From Punctularia strigosozonata HHB-11173 SS5 (taxonomy: Eukaryota > Basidiomycota > Agaricomycetes > Corticiales > Punctulariaceae): DNA of 64,000 bases. The position numbers and the translations under genes are program-made. The stretch lies in the NCBI RefSeq assembly GCF_000264995.1, contig NW_006767445.1, positions 733,163 to 797,162 on the forward strand. Reading direction: 5' to 3'. The notes under the pieces are model-generated. The model was not told where the DNA came from and did not search any database. It worked only from the letters and a program-made list of their open reading frames with translations. Positions 1 to 11,331 of this stretch are shown in pieces (the stretch's first letter is position 1; the number at the start of each line of letters is the position of its first letter).

Positions 1-392
1 CGTGCATGGTCTCTGCTGAATACACTTTGGCTCTCGCACTCAACTGTGCTAGTAAGGCAACAAGACACGGTGTGTATAGTAACTATAGACTACATAGTAT
101 ACTGTACATATGTGCTTTACCCATGCTCTTGCTGTACTGCCATAGTCATGACCTGTACTTCACTCAGGTACTTTAATCACTTCAGATAGAATATCTCAGA
201 TACCTGATTGTATCATAGTGTGTCAGTGGGCTGCTATAACTACCCACTAAGCCCTGCATATTATACAATAACTGTGATGAGAAGAGAAGGACAATTTATT
301 TTCGCATTTTTCATTTCTAAATATGGACTTATCATTTTCCTTTCCCACCTTTCCTTTTCCAAAGTCACGTGGCAGCAGTACAGCATCATTGA

Positions 393-466
393 CACTGCCC
401 TGCACTGCTCTGCACTGCCCTGCACTGCCCTGCACTGCCTTGCACAGCCCTGCACAGCCACCGGAG
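393..466. repeat. 10-bp minisatellite (CTGCACTGCC)
   Basis: About seven imperfect head-to-tail copies of a CTGCACTGCC-like decamer. The last copies drift to CTGCACAGCC. Open frames across it encode only a low-complexity Cys/Thr/Ala/Leu repeat and are not taken as genes. Confidence 0.85.
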
Positions 467-599
467 TTTATTCCGCTTACTCATGAACAATGACTCGTTA
501 TTCCTTCTAACTCCTTGATTCATAATCCTGACCCACCTAAGTGGGTCAGCCTTACTCATCCTTGTGCCCTGCATGTGATTCTCTTGTACTATTCTTGGA

Positions 600-960
600 C
601 CATGGATTTGTGTATATAAGACCCCTGTAGCTCGCCCTAAGTCCCCATCTCGACCTCTTGTGTCTTGGGGACTTAGGTGAGTAACCGTCTCTGTATTAGA
701 TACTATGCTAACTTGTGTCTTGGGGACTTAGTGTGTGACCTTGAGTCCATTAGGTGTCCATTGCGTCGCTGTCGACCTCGTGTCCAGTGACCTTGAGTCG
801 AGCCCAGCTCCTCTTTATCCACGTATACTCTTGCCTATAGTAAGTGTCGACAACGCTGCCTTTCCCTCCAACTCTACCCAGTTGCTTGGACATTCCGACT
901 GTCTAAGTGATTGGTAACCCCAATGGGCGTTCCCCTGCACATCGCTCGTCACAATAACAA
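600..960 (+). repeat. LTR-like promoter stretch, unassigned
   Basis: A TATA-like TATATAAGACCCC at about 613 is followed by a short inverted repeat (TAAGTCCCCA near 638, TGGGGACTTA near 666) and two direct copies of TGTCTTGGGGACTTAG (661-676 and 716-731). This layout resembles the U3/R part of a fungal LTR. I cannot find both ends or a target duplication, so the call is weak. Confidence 0.2.
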
Positions 961-2298
961 CCATTACTACCCTGTGTTTACAGCTGGTGCAGTACTGCAG
1001 TCAATCAGCTGCAAGTAGTGCCATATATGGGCACAGTTCTGTAAATCTATACCAAAGGGCATAACTCTCAATTTCTAAGCTGTATATGATAGAGTGGGTA
1101 TAGGGATATAACGCTCTCAGAACCAGGGTTACCAAGTTTCATTCGTCTATTAGAAAATAGTAATAGTTTCTAGGAGGCAATATGAATGCCAGGATGACAC
1201 AGGTTTTCTGGCTGTTGTAGTGATCATGAGTTCTCACAGATAAGACAGTATATATATAGTGCTCAATACATTCTATGAATGCAATAGAAATAATTCTATG
1301 AAAGCTGACACATGCAGCATAACACCAATAGGTGTATGAGCATCCCCTAGCAGCAAAGACTTATATCATTGCAGCATGGAATATATGTACATATTTGACC
1401 ACAGTATAACTGAGTATAGAGAGCATGTGTTTTGTGCATATACTAATCACTTCTCATATTCTACTTGACAGTGTGCAATATCAGCAGAAATACGAAAGGA
1501 CGGGTTATGCACATGACCCTGTTTCCATACTTTTGGTGGGAGTGAGTACATAGTCTCTGAAAGCCTAGATTGCTTCTTCCTGCTCTTCTGATGCTGTACT
1601 ATTCAGCCTGTCTGTCACGGGTCAATGATCGCCGACCATTGCCTACTATCCCCGACTGTCCTCCAACGTCTCCTCTGCTCTTTGCCGCTCATTTTCCCAC
1701 AGATCTCTGATGGATCTCCAGCGGACTTTTCGTATCTTTGACTCTCATATGTTCCCTTTGTTTTTCCTTGCTTATTCTCGCACTGTATTCTTTTTCCTTG
1801 TGCTCTGTCTCCTTGGCACCAATCCCCTTTGTGTTCCATATGTACTTTAGACCTTCTTCCCTGTTCCCTTTGTCTTCCTGATAATAGATTCATCTCTGAC
1901 TTTTCCATTGTTCTGCTTAGTACTTATACCAGCTTGTCTGTACGATATTGCTCAGTTCCAATATTGACTAGGCTTTCCCCTTTGCTCCTAAGCGGACATC
2001 AAGTGTGTAGCGACCCTTCGGGTCAAGTCCGCCTCTGCCCCGCTTTGCTCCAACTTTGCTCTGACTTTGCTCTGACGTCAGCATACCACTCTTCTCGATA
2101 TTGTCTCTGAATCACATCCATCCGACTCTGTGTTGTGGTCTGGGCAGTACGCCCTTGCTTGTTGGACTTAGGTCCACTCGTCCCAGACCTGTTCAGCTTT
2201 GGTATTGTTCATCTCCACTTTTCCTGCACATTGGACTTCCGCATTTCCGATATTTTTGCCCTGCAGTTTTGTCCCTGACACTGTCTCCTATGCACTTG

Positions 2299-2420
2299 GA
2301 GCAACATGTTTGAAGCGACACATTGTGAGCAACATATTCAGAGTAACATAAATAAAGTGACACATCAGGAGCAACATACTCAGAGTCACATATTCAGAGA
2401 AACCTGCTTGGAGCAATGCA
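2299..2420. repeat. 42-bp tandem repeat, about three copies
   Basis: Units begin with GAGCAACAT or GAGCAATG at 2299, 2327, 2369 and 2411. The last two full spacings are 42 bp; the first unit is shortened to 28 bp. The units differ by several substitutions, so the array is not recent. Confidence 0.6.
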
Positions 2421-2764
2421 GATCCCACAACACCCATATATCACAATTCCCTCCCATGCACCTTACCACTTGGTGGGTGTCAGTGATTAACTCTGTGCAG
2501 TGTTATCATCGGTGAAATACTATCCACCTAAAAAAATTCCCAGACTTTGGCAGCATGCCCTGCATTTGAGTCCCTACATTACAATTATGTATGTAAGTAG
2601 TATTTCCACAGATACAATTGATTCCCATGGTGATAAGAAAGCTTGATACTGGAATCACAACGGATTATCGATTCTGGAATGCTATAATGAATACCAAAAA
2701 GCAACATAATATTGATTGCCCTGGTTGGATCACTTGCATCCTATCCATAATTACAGTGCTTTGG

Positions 2765-3165
2765 TAGACAATCTTGAGCAGTCTGCGGTCCTTCAGTTGT
2801 GTGCAGCAGGCACACAGGAGTGCCACTGTAAGGTGTGGGTGAAGCTGAGGCTTGGGTGCAGGCTGGGTGCGAGCACCACGGCTCACCCATCTGACCTACT
2901 CAGTCGGCCCTCCCAGTATGCAGACTGGTCATCTGATGCAATGTTCATCTACAATTGTGGACCAGTTCTAGCAGAAACTGCCTGTTGCAATTAAAGGAAC
3001 TACAAAAAACGAGTACAAAGGGTGTGGTGGATGGGATGAAAGAAAGGTGGGAGGCTGATCCTCCTTGCCAGCCCTCAAGTGCAGAGGCAAGGAGCCAGCG
3101 AAGAGACCTCTGCCGCCCAATAATTGGCACTGCCACACATGATTTTTGCTCTGGTGCGCCCACTA
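2765..3165 (-). mobile_element. fossil 3' end of an Ngaro-type retrotransposon
   Basis: Read on the minus strand, 3165-3050 is a diverged copy of the A repeat and 2890-2765 a diverged copy of the B repeat of the Ngaro element at 10472-16156. Order (A then B) and spacing (about 160 bp against 137 bp) match the A2-B2 end of that element. It is a broken, old remnant with no coding part left and is much more diverged than the internal copy, so it derives from an earlier burst of the same family. Confidence 0.7.
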
Positions 3166-4735
3166 GAGTGCAGAGATCCCTAACACTGTGTCATTCCGAC
3201 ACAATGACATATGGGATGGGTCCATGTCCAAGATGGGATCACAGGGAGGGGCACATGGAGGAAGCTATATGTAAGGCATACAATGTTGAAACATTATATG
3301 TATAAACATAGCTAACAAGGGGAGAAGAGTGTGATTTGCAATAATAATTACAGGACACTGTAATGCGCAGTCCCAGCTAGGCCAAAACCAAAGGAGAAAG
3401 GTAAAAAAAAGGGGGTGCCAGGAAGTGAGGCAGTTCAGAGGCGGCCGAGTAGATGGATGTTTTATTTTCTTTTGAGTTGGGTGGACGCTATACAAAAACG
3501 GTGATGGCAAAGCTAAGGCGAGCTTGGTACAAGCGGGGACAAACCTCCCTCCCTCTATCTACGTACACGGCAAGTACTTGTAGGGGGGGCCAAGCAGAAT
3601 CAGGAGTTGTCGGATCATCGCAGAGAATATTGTCAAATATTTGTTGTCGGAGCCGAAGAGGTAGTGATGCAGAGGGCGAGTGATAAGCTTGGCCTGGCAG
3701 GTGGTTGACGCCAGGCCAGGTACCTCACCAACAAGACACGAGATAAAAACTTTGGGAGCCCAATGACAGAACAACAATTGTGTCCGGCCACTGCAGCTAC
3801 CTAAGGTTCTGGGTCCCTTCGACTTAATGTGCTCACGCGGTTGTCAGGATGGCCCAGTCTCGGCCAAGTGGCTTGGTGGTGGGGAGAGGAAAGCAACGGC
3901 GAATGGTGTGGTGACTGCCAGCACAACATTGAGTGCCCAATCATGTGATCCATGAAATCTTGATGAGGACGGTCGGTTATTGAGGACTTGGACGTGTTCC
4001 GAGCGTGTACGAGATATATGCACTACAACACATATATACATGCATTATGGAAGCATCCATATGCCAGTGCCTATGGATCATGGGACTGAACACATGACAC
4101 CCCCCTCATAGGTGCAAAAAAAAGGGAACTAAATACCCCTAAGAGGTCATGACTTTGAGGGTGACTGAGGTGCCTTATGACCTAATGTACTTATGATGCC
4201 TCTGTAGTCATATATTAGGTACTACATGCATAACTCAGTCTTTTCCCTTATACTTTGACTGAGGAATCGTGAGGATCATATATTAGGGAATTATCGCTCT
4301 TGCCTTCAGATCCAGAAGTTCATCACCTAATGTATCTTCCGTGATGCACTCCGCTTCATGGTTGCTGCCAATGGTCCGCCAGATTGTCTGGCGCCAAAAA
4401 AAATGACATTACGGCGGCAGATGATTGTGGGTCATCCACTGCTCTGCAACCTCGCATCCATATCCATAACAGATGATTCCCATGAATATCCGGATGCGTG
4501 AACCCGGGTCTCGGGTCGACTTGAACAGGTCAGATGTGGATGCTCATCCAGGTCGCTGCACCCCGTGCTAGGCCCTAGGCCGGATACTGGTGCACTGCAA
4601 ATGACCCTGATCAGCATGAGGTCGGATACACGTGCACTGAAAGTTACCATATATGGATGTGGCCTGTGCACTGAAAAACGGCCTGTATCAGGTGGTTTTG
4701 TATCCGACCTCCCATTCTACTTTCTAGGGTCCTAC

Positions 4736-5336
4736 CACGCCCAGAGTATTGCATCACCAACTAAGTTGGGATTTGTTTCTGCACGGGAATCTCTTGTTAT
4801 CATCAAGATTTTGATCCAAACTTAGTTTGCATTGTATTCTGCGCTTATGGTATACATGGTCGCAAAATGACAATCGTTATTCGAAGAGCAAACACAGCGT
4901 AACATTTTAAATTCAAGCCTAATTGGGATGCAGATTTATACTTAAAGAATCAAAACCTATTTTGGCACGGTTAGCGCGTAAAGTTTAAGCCTGAACTGGA
5001 TGCAAATCTGTACTTAAAATGACGGTTAAGGTACCAATCGGCCCGGTACTTGAAGTCCAAAGGCAGCCCGCACTCAATTCTTGTTCACGGTGCATGGACT
5101 GCACGGAGTTGGACTGATGAAGGAACGATCACGGGGGTCTCCGTACCGTGCAGGTCCTGTGTTCGCTGTCGGTCACGGTGCGGTCGAAGCTCGTACTCCG
5201 TACTAGTATACAGTAGAATGTTCACGGAACTATGGTATATACTATTGCAAATGAAAATTTTAGCAACTCAACGTCGTGCACAGGATGCAATGTTACTGAC
5301 CAAAGATGTCCGCAGGTCACCACCAGCCGAACCAAT
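4736..5336. repeat. left terminal inverted repeat of the giant element
   Basis: Reverse complement of 40427-41025. The outer part (4736 to about 5093) differs from the right copy at only three positions by eye. The inner part (about 5094-5336) differs at about 25 positions, mostly transitions, plus one 2-bp indel. The tip begins CACGCCCAGAGTAT. The inner edge carries the dyad GGTCACCACC (5312-5327), a member of the element-wide motif family. Confidence 0.95.
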
Positions 5337-5357
5337 CAATACTGTGGAGAGTCCGAG

Positions 5358-8300
5358 TTAGCATGATAATATCGCGCAACAAGCTGCACGTACTCGAGGG
5401 AGCTGGAGGACAACAACTGTGTCCTCCGAAACTTGGTATTTGGCAAACTGACACGACACCGAGTTCACTTCGACGAGCTCGAGTTCCTCTTCTTGGTCCA
5501 TAGACCAGAGCTTTGCCGGAAAATCTGACCATCGACTAAAAGGATCGTAGGTATCGGCAGTCAGGGGCTTGAACCTCCGAACGGCAAAGGAGATCAACGT
5601 CTTGGATGCAAAGATGTGCTCGATTGACCCCGGCACAAGAGGCGCTTTTGGGTCGCCGCCAGGATGGAACTGTCAGGGCACGGCTCCCACACTTGCCTCA
5701 TGTCTCATTGTTCTTCTTTCTGCTTCCGCTTCTGTCCCATTTTGTTCATTTCCCCTAATACTTCCGTCTCCCTATTCGGCCATGCTCTCCCGCACCCTCC
5801 TGGGCTTCCCGCGCCCTCCTTTTGGCATCTCTCCTATTTCTTTCCATCGCTTTGTGTCGGGCGCCCGAGGACCCTCCCCTTCTCTCATTGGACCATCTTT
5901 CGTTGCGCTGATGGATTATTCATCCACTATATAGTCGCCTGTCACACCAGGGAGCAACCCAGACTTGTTCTCTCAGTTGCCTCCCTGCCTTGTGCGACAG
6001 GTATGTGTACTTTTCCTCATATCTTCGTATATATACTCAGTTGCCTCCCTGCCTTGTGCAACAGCATCTCCACCGCCGTCCCGGGGGATCCGTGCCGCTC
6101 CTAGGAGCTCCAGCGCGTACTCTGACAGGAACGCTACCTGGCTATTGCCACAATGAGTCCTGGAGCAGGCATATATGGTGCCGTGCACGCGAAGATGTGC
6201 TCGTTGGAAAATAAGTCTCTGGCCTTGCGGTATGAGGTGCTGCAGATCGTCAGGAACCGGAACTTGTTTTTGTGGCACAATCTCTTCTTCACGAGTGAAT
6301 CGCTCTTCGTACAACCCCGGGTGATCATCGGGCCGTGCAGTGTAGAGTCGTCGGAACAAGTCCTGGCAGTCGCAAAGAGCAGGAGGAGACGCAGACTGGC
6401 GTAGCCAGTGCTTGAAATTACCACCTGCGACAAAGGCACGGTGGACTGTGCCTTCGAGGAAACCTAGACGAGATTGTAGTGAGCTGAAGTCACGACAATG
6501 CGTGGAGGAGCTCACCTAGGCGGTGGTTATGAGGAGTTCACTGGAGGCAACCAATCAGTCGCTCGAATGGAAAGCACCACCATGAATGTACAGGTCCGAA
6601 CAGGAGAAGGAAATCATAAATATGGAATGCCATGTGGTGATTAGATCTGGGGAGGATGTCTGGATAGAGTGTAGATAAGTTTTGAACGTAGTCGGCAATG
6701 TACTTGCGATAGGCAATTGCCATAGCTTCGCTGGTGACACATCGACATGCAACAGACAGTGCACAGACAAGCAACATGGTGTGGTCAAGGAACGATGCGA
6801 GCGGGTGAGGACCGGTGGGTGTAACCTCACCCCACGTCATGATGAGCGTAAGCGGAAGGTAGATGCGGAAAAGTGTCCGCCATTCATCGGCCTTCACACT
6901 GCTGGCAGAAGCTGAACCGAAGTTAGGGGGCACAGATTCAACCCAAGACGGCTGCGTGGTCTTCTTAATGACATGACAAAGCTTCTTCACAACCCCAGGG
7001 TACGATGTGTTGGTGCGTGGTGCAGAGGACGTCTATGGGTGCTCCAGACGCTGAAGAACGATATAAGTTAGTATGCATCGGTGGTCAATATATCAAATGT
7101 CATACCCATTTCACAAGCGCCTGCGCGAGCTCATTCCTCTGGTATTTGGCTTTGTTTTGCCGATAGCTGCCTTTGACGATAGTGAGGTCGAGGTCATCCA
7201 CGGCAACAAAAATCAGCGCCCGCAGCGGCCACTTCGTAAGCCATTTCTCCAGTGCTTGCGGCGACCGGCGGTTCTGAGCAGGACTTTCCACTCGAGAATC
7301 AAAGGTTTCGTCCCCTTTGTCTTCGTCATTGGACTCATCGTCATCCGTGAGTTCCGCAAAGAGTTCGCGATGTATTTGTTCAACGTGCTTGACACCTTCA
7401 GTCGTTCATGGCAAGTTACCCTGCACATCTTTGGCAGGATTTGCTGGGGCGGGATGCGCTGGGGCGGGATGCGCTGGGGCGGGATGCGCTGGGGCAGGAT
7501 GCGCTGGGGCGGGATGTGCTGGGACGGGGTCTGGAAGTAGGGACTCGTCCTCGACTTTGGGAATCTGGAAATTGAAGTCGAAGGCAGGACGATATGGAAC
7601 CTTGACGAAGGCTTCACGCTCCGTCAAACGAAGTAACGAGATATAATGGAAGGCAGCCAGACCCTCGAGAAGGCAATGCATACTATCCACGACCAACTGT
7701 TGAGTCGGGTCCCAATACGGCAGCCACCAAAGTTCAGACCATCGTACACCGGTTCACTTGAATATAGTTTCCTGTTCCTTCTTCAACGTGGCATCTCTCC
7801 ATCGCTCTGCATCAACACGCATCTGGGCGACGTCTCGACAGTTCCACTGCTCGTAGTCAACTTGACCCATTTTAGTACGCCGCCACTGCGGCCCATTATG
7901 ATTCACAGGATGCCAGCAATTGCATACGTTGCAGAACTTCCTGGAGGTGGACGGTGCTAACGCAGCCATTTTCCGAGCGGTGGGTAGATTGCACACGACA
8001 TTAGCTAGGGCTACTCACATGAGATGACCACTTTTGTAGAGTGCAGTGCGAGACAGGAAAAAGCCATCATGCCAACCAACAAGAAAATCGTCGACGATGA
8101 ACCGAATGTAATGGTTCAACTCTGTGAGGGTTGGCTCATGAGGACCTGGAACCAGACCAGTGAGATATAGATTCTCGGGGGCGTATCGAATTTCAACAGG
8201 GAGATTGAGACATGCCAGTGCGATGATACCAGTGGAGTTTTTGTTGCCATGGAGGTTGGACCCTTCTGCGTTGAAAAAGTCAATGCAAAGGGTGAAGAGC

Positions 8301-9567
8301 AGACACCCTTCGGATCCTTGAGGACGAAGAAAGAAAAGCTTCCCGTCGGGGCCTTTGAATTTCTTGACAAACCGCGCATCCAGAGGTCCATGAATTGTGC
8401 CGAGCATGGAGGAGATACAGCCTGTGCTTGAGTTATAAGCGTTGTCAACAGCTGCCTCCAGCTCGGGGTTGGACAGAAGGCCTGCAAGATAATCACAGAA
8501 CAGGTGGTGTTGGAATGTCTTGATCGGCTTCCTGCTCACGTCCAGCAAGGTCACGCGACAGTTGGTGCCAGGAACGGGTTGATTATCGCAATGCTGGGGA
8601 TATTGACCTGATCCATCGGGCGGATATGTCTTGTTGCATTCCGGACAAGCTGCATATGTCAAAAACCACCCGTCCAGCTTGAAGAGGTTCAGAGCGGCAC
8701 CCATCGTTTGTGGCAGTTCGCGGCCAAGACTGGGTGCAAATGGATCATGAAAACCGCCTGGGAGGAGGGACATCGCAATAGACAGAATCCCAAGGATAAA
8801 ATCGCCGTCGCGTTGGCTAATACCCATGACGATGTGGCAAACGACGAGTAAGACCAGAAGTACCTGAGAAAAGACAGAGAGTTTATCAACAGGCCGATGG
8901 AAGTGATGGCCTGCAAGAGGAGATGAGACCAGGAGGTGGGGATGGCAAAGTGAATCGTACCAGTATCGTAGACGCAGGATGCCACACCCAACTGAACCTC
9001 GTCCTTCCATTCTTGAAGTTCACTCAGAAGCGTGGCAAGCCGCTCCTCGAGTCCTCGTTTTCGATCGATGACAGTAGGGATCCGTCGAGTGATGGAGGCG
9101 ACGTCCATCTTGATTTGCCTCAAACAGTCGTTCAACTTGAGATACAAGTTGAGGGATTTGTCGACCTCCAAGAACTGTTTCCGCTCTTCGTATGAGGATA
9201 TGTCGATTGCGAGGCGAAGCAAGCAAGCGAGTGCACGATGTGTTAAATTATCAGCCCTACGATTGAAGCGTGATGACCACCCTGCAAACGCTGACAATGC
9301 CGCGGTGGACCTTTTGGTAGACTTGATGGACTCGACCGGTGGGACTGAAGCGCTAGACGACCCGGACTCATCCGACATAGGTGCTGCTCCCGACGACCCA
9401 GATGACGGACTTGGATCAGATGACGAAGCCGATGACCGGATAACATTGTTCAGCGCGTCCATAATATGAGTGGCGGAAGGGGTAGCGGAAGAAGGCAGGG
9501 CTGCGGTCCATGACCACAAAGGATTGGGTTGCACATCCGGATTGATACCATCGTCCGCGATCGTCAT
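5358..9567 (-). CDS. KDZ-superfamily transposase, interrupted by a solo LTR
   Basis: This gene should cut and move the giant element. Read from the right, it has a Ser/Pro-rich N-terminus, a helical region (about 9300-8970), a Cys cluster CPECNKTYP with a following QHC (about 8590-8640), the block CIDFFNAEGSN...ACLNLP (about 8200-8280), VVDSMHCLLEGLAAFHY (about 7650-7695), and a C-terminal block containing KADEWRTL, NHHMAFHIYDF and WWCFPFERLIG (6540-6900). The last exon (5636-5358) contains VRRFKPL and DPFSRWSDFPAKLW. These blocks mark the large KDZ family of Agaricomycetes; assigning catalytic acids to FFNAEG and VDSMH is my inference. At least five introns are needed. The start is uncertain: 9567 is the first Met in the long frame, and an upstream Met at about 9714 lies in another frame. 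A solo LTR at 5671-6127 splits the 3' part of the gene. A 15-bp repeat encodes an AHPAP run. Confidence 0.85.
5671..6127 (+). mobile_element. solo LTR in the KDZ transposase gene
   Basis: A 457-bp stretch starts TGTCAG, ends CTGACA and is flanked by the 5-bp direct repeat GGAAC (5666-5670 and 6128-6132). A second copy lies at 23934-24414 in the opposite orientation. No internal retrotransposon genes are present, so this is a solo LTR left by recombination. The family (Gypsy or Copia) cannot be told from the LTR alone. Confidence 0.85.
7443..7531. repeat. 15-bp minisatellite inside the transposase gene
   Basis: Six copies of GCTGGGGCGGGATGC or close variants. On the minus strand they are read in frame as a repeating A-H-P-A-P peptide. 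The unit is a multiple of three, so copy-number change keeps the frame. It sits between the VVDSMHC block and the C-terminal blocks, probably in a flexible linker. Confidence 0.85.
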
Positions 9568-9719
9568 GCCAAAGACCTCCTTAGCAATGTCGTCGGCAGA
9601 ATCGCTGACAGAGGCTGCGTCAACAGGTGGAGGTGGAATATGAGTAGTAGCAGCATCTTGAAGGGCTCAAAGACATTCAGCCCATCTTGATGTGGTAGAG
9701 GAGCGAGCGGGCATTGTCA

Positions 9720-10471
9720 GAGAAACAAATGTCAGATGCTGTAAGTCGGGGTAACCTGTAGACAACACATTTTTGTCAGCCGGAATGAACAGGGGGAAAT
9801 CAACGGAGACATACCACAACACGGTACAAAAAGGAATCGATCCTATAAGGAAATACCAGTGAGACGTTACAACACCTCATAATCACTCAAGAGACGTCAC
9901 CACGTCGACAACAGTGATCGCAGGTGAAAAATAGGCCGTTGACGAAGAGCTGGGGCAGTACAAGAACAACAGGATGTCACCACGTCACTGAGAATAACCA
10001 CCCATATCAGAAGGCCAAACATCGCTGGAGGACAAAGAGCTACTCGAGGCTGGTCGGTCAACGATGGCTAGAAGTGAATAGGGTCCGAGGAGTCTGTAAG
10101 CAAGTAGTGTAGAGGGACTGTCATGTCAGCCTACTCACCACTGAAGAGCGTAATGAGATGCGACTGTGTCTGAGAAAGCCAGATGCAGGTGAAGGGGCCA
10201 GTCGATCAACAACAACTCAAGAGGGGTGCGCAGATGCCGTGCAATGATACCGACGAGACATCACCACGTCTTAGAAATCAAAGGTCTCAGAGATCACTTG
10301 AAGCGATGTCACCACGTCGCTGAGGAAAGCTCGAGACAAGGAAGAGGTGAGTTCAGTGGGGGAGGTATCCAGCATCAAATGTAGCATCCACGCATATATA
10401 CAGAAAGCCAAGACAAAAAGAGAAGAAGGGCGAAGCACCAGAGAACAAGAATGAGTTCGCAACGTTGACAA
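9720..10471. promoter_or_regulatory. 5' region of the transposase gene with a dyad motif cluster
   Basis: No convincing gene lies here. Four near-identical dyads of the form GAYRTCACCACGTC occur at 9893-9906, 9973-9986, 10257-10270 and 10305-10318. A fifth relative (CCGGTGGTGACGG, about 16179-16191) now lies beyond the Ngaro insertion, but directly abutted this cluster before that insertion. They share their core with motifs at the inner TIR edges and elsewhere in the element. Sites for the transposase or another element-encoded DNA-binding protein are a reasonable guess; nothing here proves it. Confidence 0.5.
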
Positions 10472-10599
10472 GCGGGCGCACCGGAGCGGAGGTCACGTGC
10501 GGCGGTGCCGGTTCTTGGGGCGGCGGAGGTCGCCTCGCTGGCTCCTTGCTTCCGCTCCCGAAGGCTATGAGGGGGTCTTCCCCCTGCGTCTTTTGTTTG
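10472..10599 (+). repeat. Ngaro repeat A1
   Basis: Starts GCGGGCGCACCGGAGCGGAG and ends at CTTTTGTTTG. It matches A2 (15775-15902) over 128 bp with three substitutions and no gaps. Confidence 0.9.
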
Positions 10600-10625
10600 A
10601 AGAAATCCTATCAATCGAGTCTACA

Positions 10626-11129
10626 ATGCCTCCGTGGAACGAGCGAGCCCCGCTGTTCAACAAACGGCTGTCGTCATTACGAAAAGAAGAGCTTCAGAGA
10701 CTCGCCTCGCACTTAGGCCTCGAAGAGGAAGGCACGGTCGCCGCCCTCAAAGCTCGCGTACGACAGAAACTGCTCAGCGACACCCGATTCTACATGGGCC
10801 ATCCAGACTACAAGGCCTTATTCACTCGCCAAGACCTCGCAGACCTCATGGACGACACATCAGACACCTCCGGCCCCTCGTTCCGGGGCATAGCGCACGA
10901 ATCACAAACTCCCGAAGAAGAACAACCCCGAGGGGAGGAGGAGGAAGATAGGGAGCGGGACTCAGAGAATGGCGGAGAGGAGGGTCCCCCTAGCCAGGCG
11001 GCCGAGTCAGAGGACGACGAGGCTCGGACTCCCCCCCCATCAGACGACGTCGGTGAGTTACTGCAATATTCGTGGGCGGGAACGTATGCTCCCAACCATT
11101 CCCCCACCGGGCCGCCGTGTCGACCATAG
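10626..11129 (+). CDS. Ngaro gag-like region, N-terminal part with SAP-like helices
   Basis: An open region starting MPPWNERAPLF. Its first part (SLRKEELQRLASHLGL...GTVAALKARV) has the spacing of a SAP DNA-binding helix pair. A long acidic Glu/Asp/Ser-rich tail follows. It lies directly after repeat A1, where Ngaro elements carry their first gene. Part of a retroelement, described only as a fossil component. Confidence 0.6.
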   Translation: MPPWNERAPLFNKRLSSLRKEELQRLASHLGLEEEGTVAALKARVRQKLLSDTRFYMGHPDYKALFTRQDLADLMDDTSDTSGPSFRGIAHESQTPEEEQPRGEEEEDRERDSENGGEEGPPSQAAESEDDEARTPPPSDDVGELLQYSWAGTYAPNHSPTGPPCRP

Positions 11130-11331
11130 GGTTACCGACGTGTCATCCGCCGACTCGCATATGCGACGAGGCCGGCCATAGGGCCGTCATGATCAGACCA
11201 TATGGTCAGACTCATCAGCCATATGGCTCGAATTCGACTGCGAAGCCATAGGGCAGTAGGCTGACGCTCACTCAGGTGACCCGTCACCGCCGACTCCCCC
11301 CACGTCCCCGACGCCTTCCGTAAGGAACGAC

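Larger units (their letters stand above)
1..4735. other. gene-poor, repeat-rich flank left of the giant element
   Basis: No reading frame in this stretch looks like a real protein: open frames are under 120 codons, low in complexity, and do not connect through plausible introns into a known family. It holds minisatellites, an LTR-like stretch and an old Ngaro end, listed separately. A small hairpin (CGCCAGA/TCTGGCG) lies near 4379-4395. Between 4570 and 4680 a short unit containing GTGCACTG recurs three times. The remainder shows nothing I can name. Confidence 0.6.

Noticed and set aside
5050-5361. A small protein encoded in the TIR (ending in a Lys-Asp-Val-Arg-Arg-Ser segment) found in both copies
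   Set aside because: The frame is open in both TIRs at the inner end only, follows the conserved dyad by chance, and diverges like non-coding DNA.
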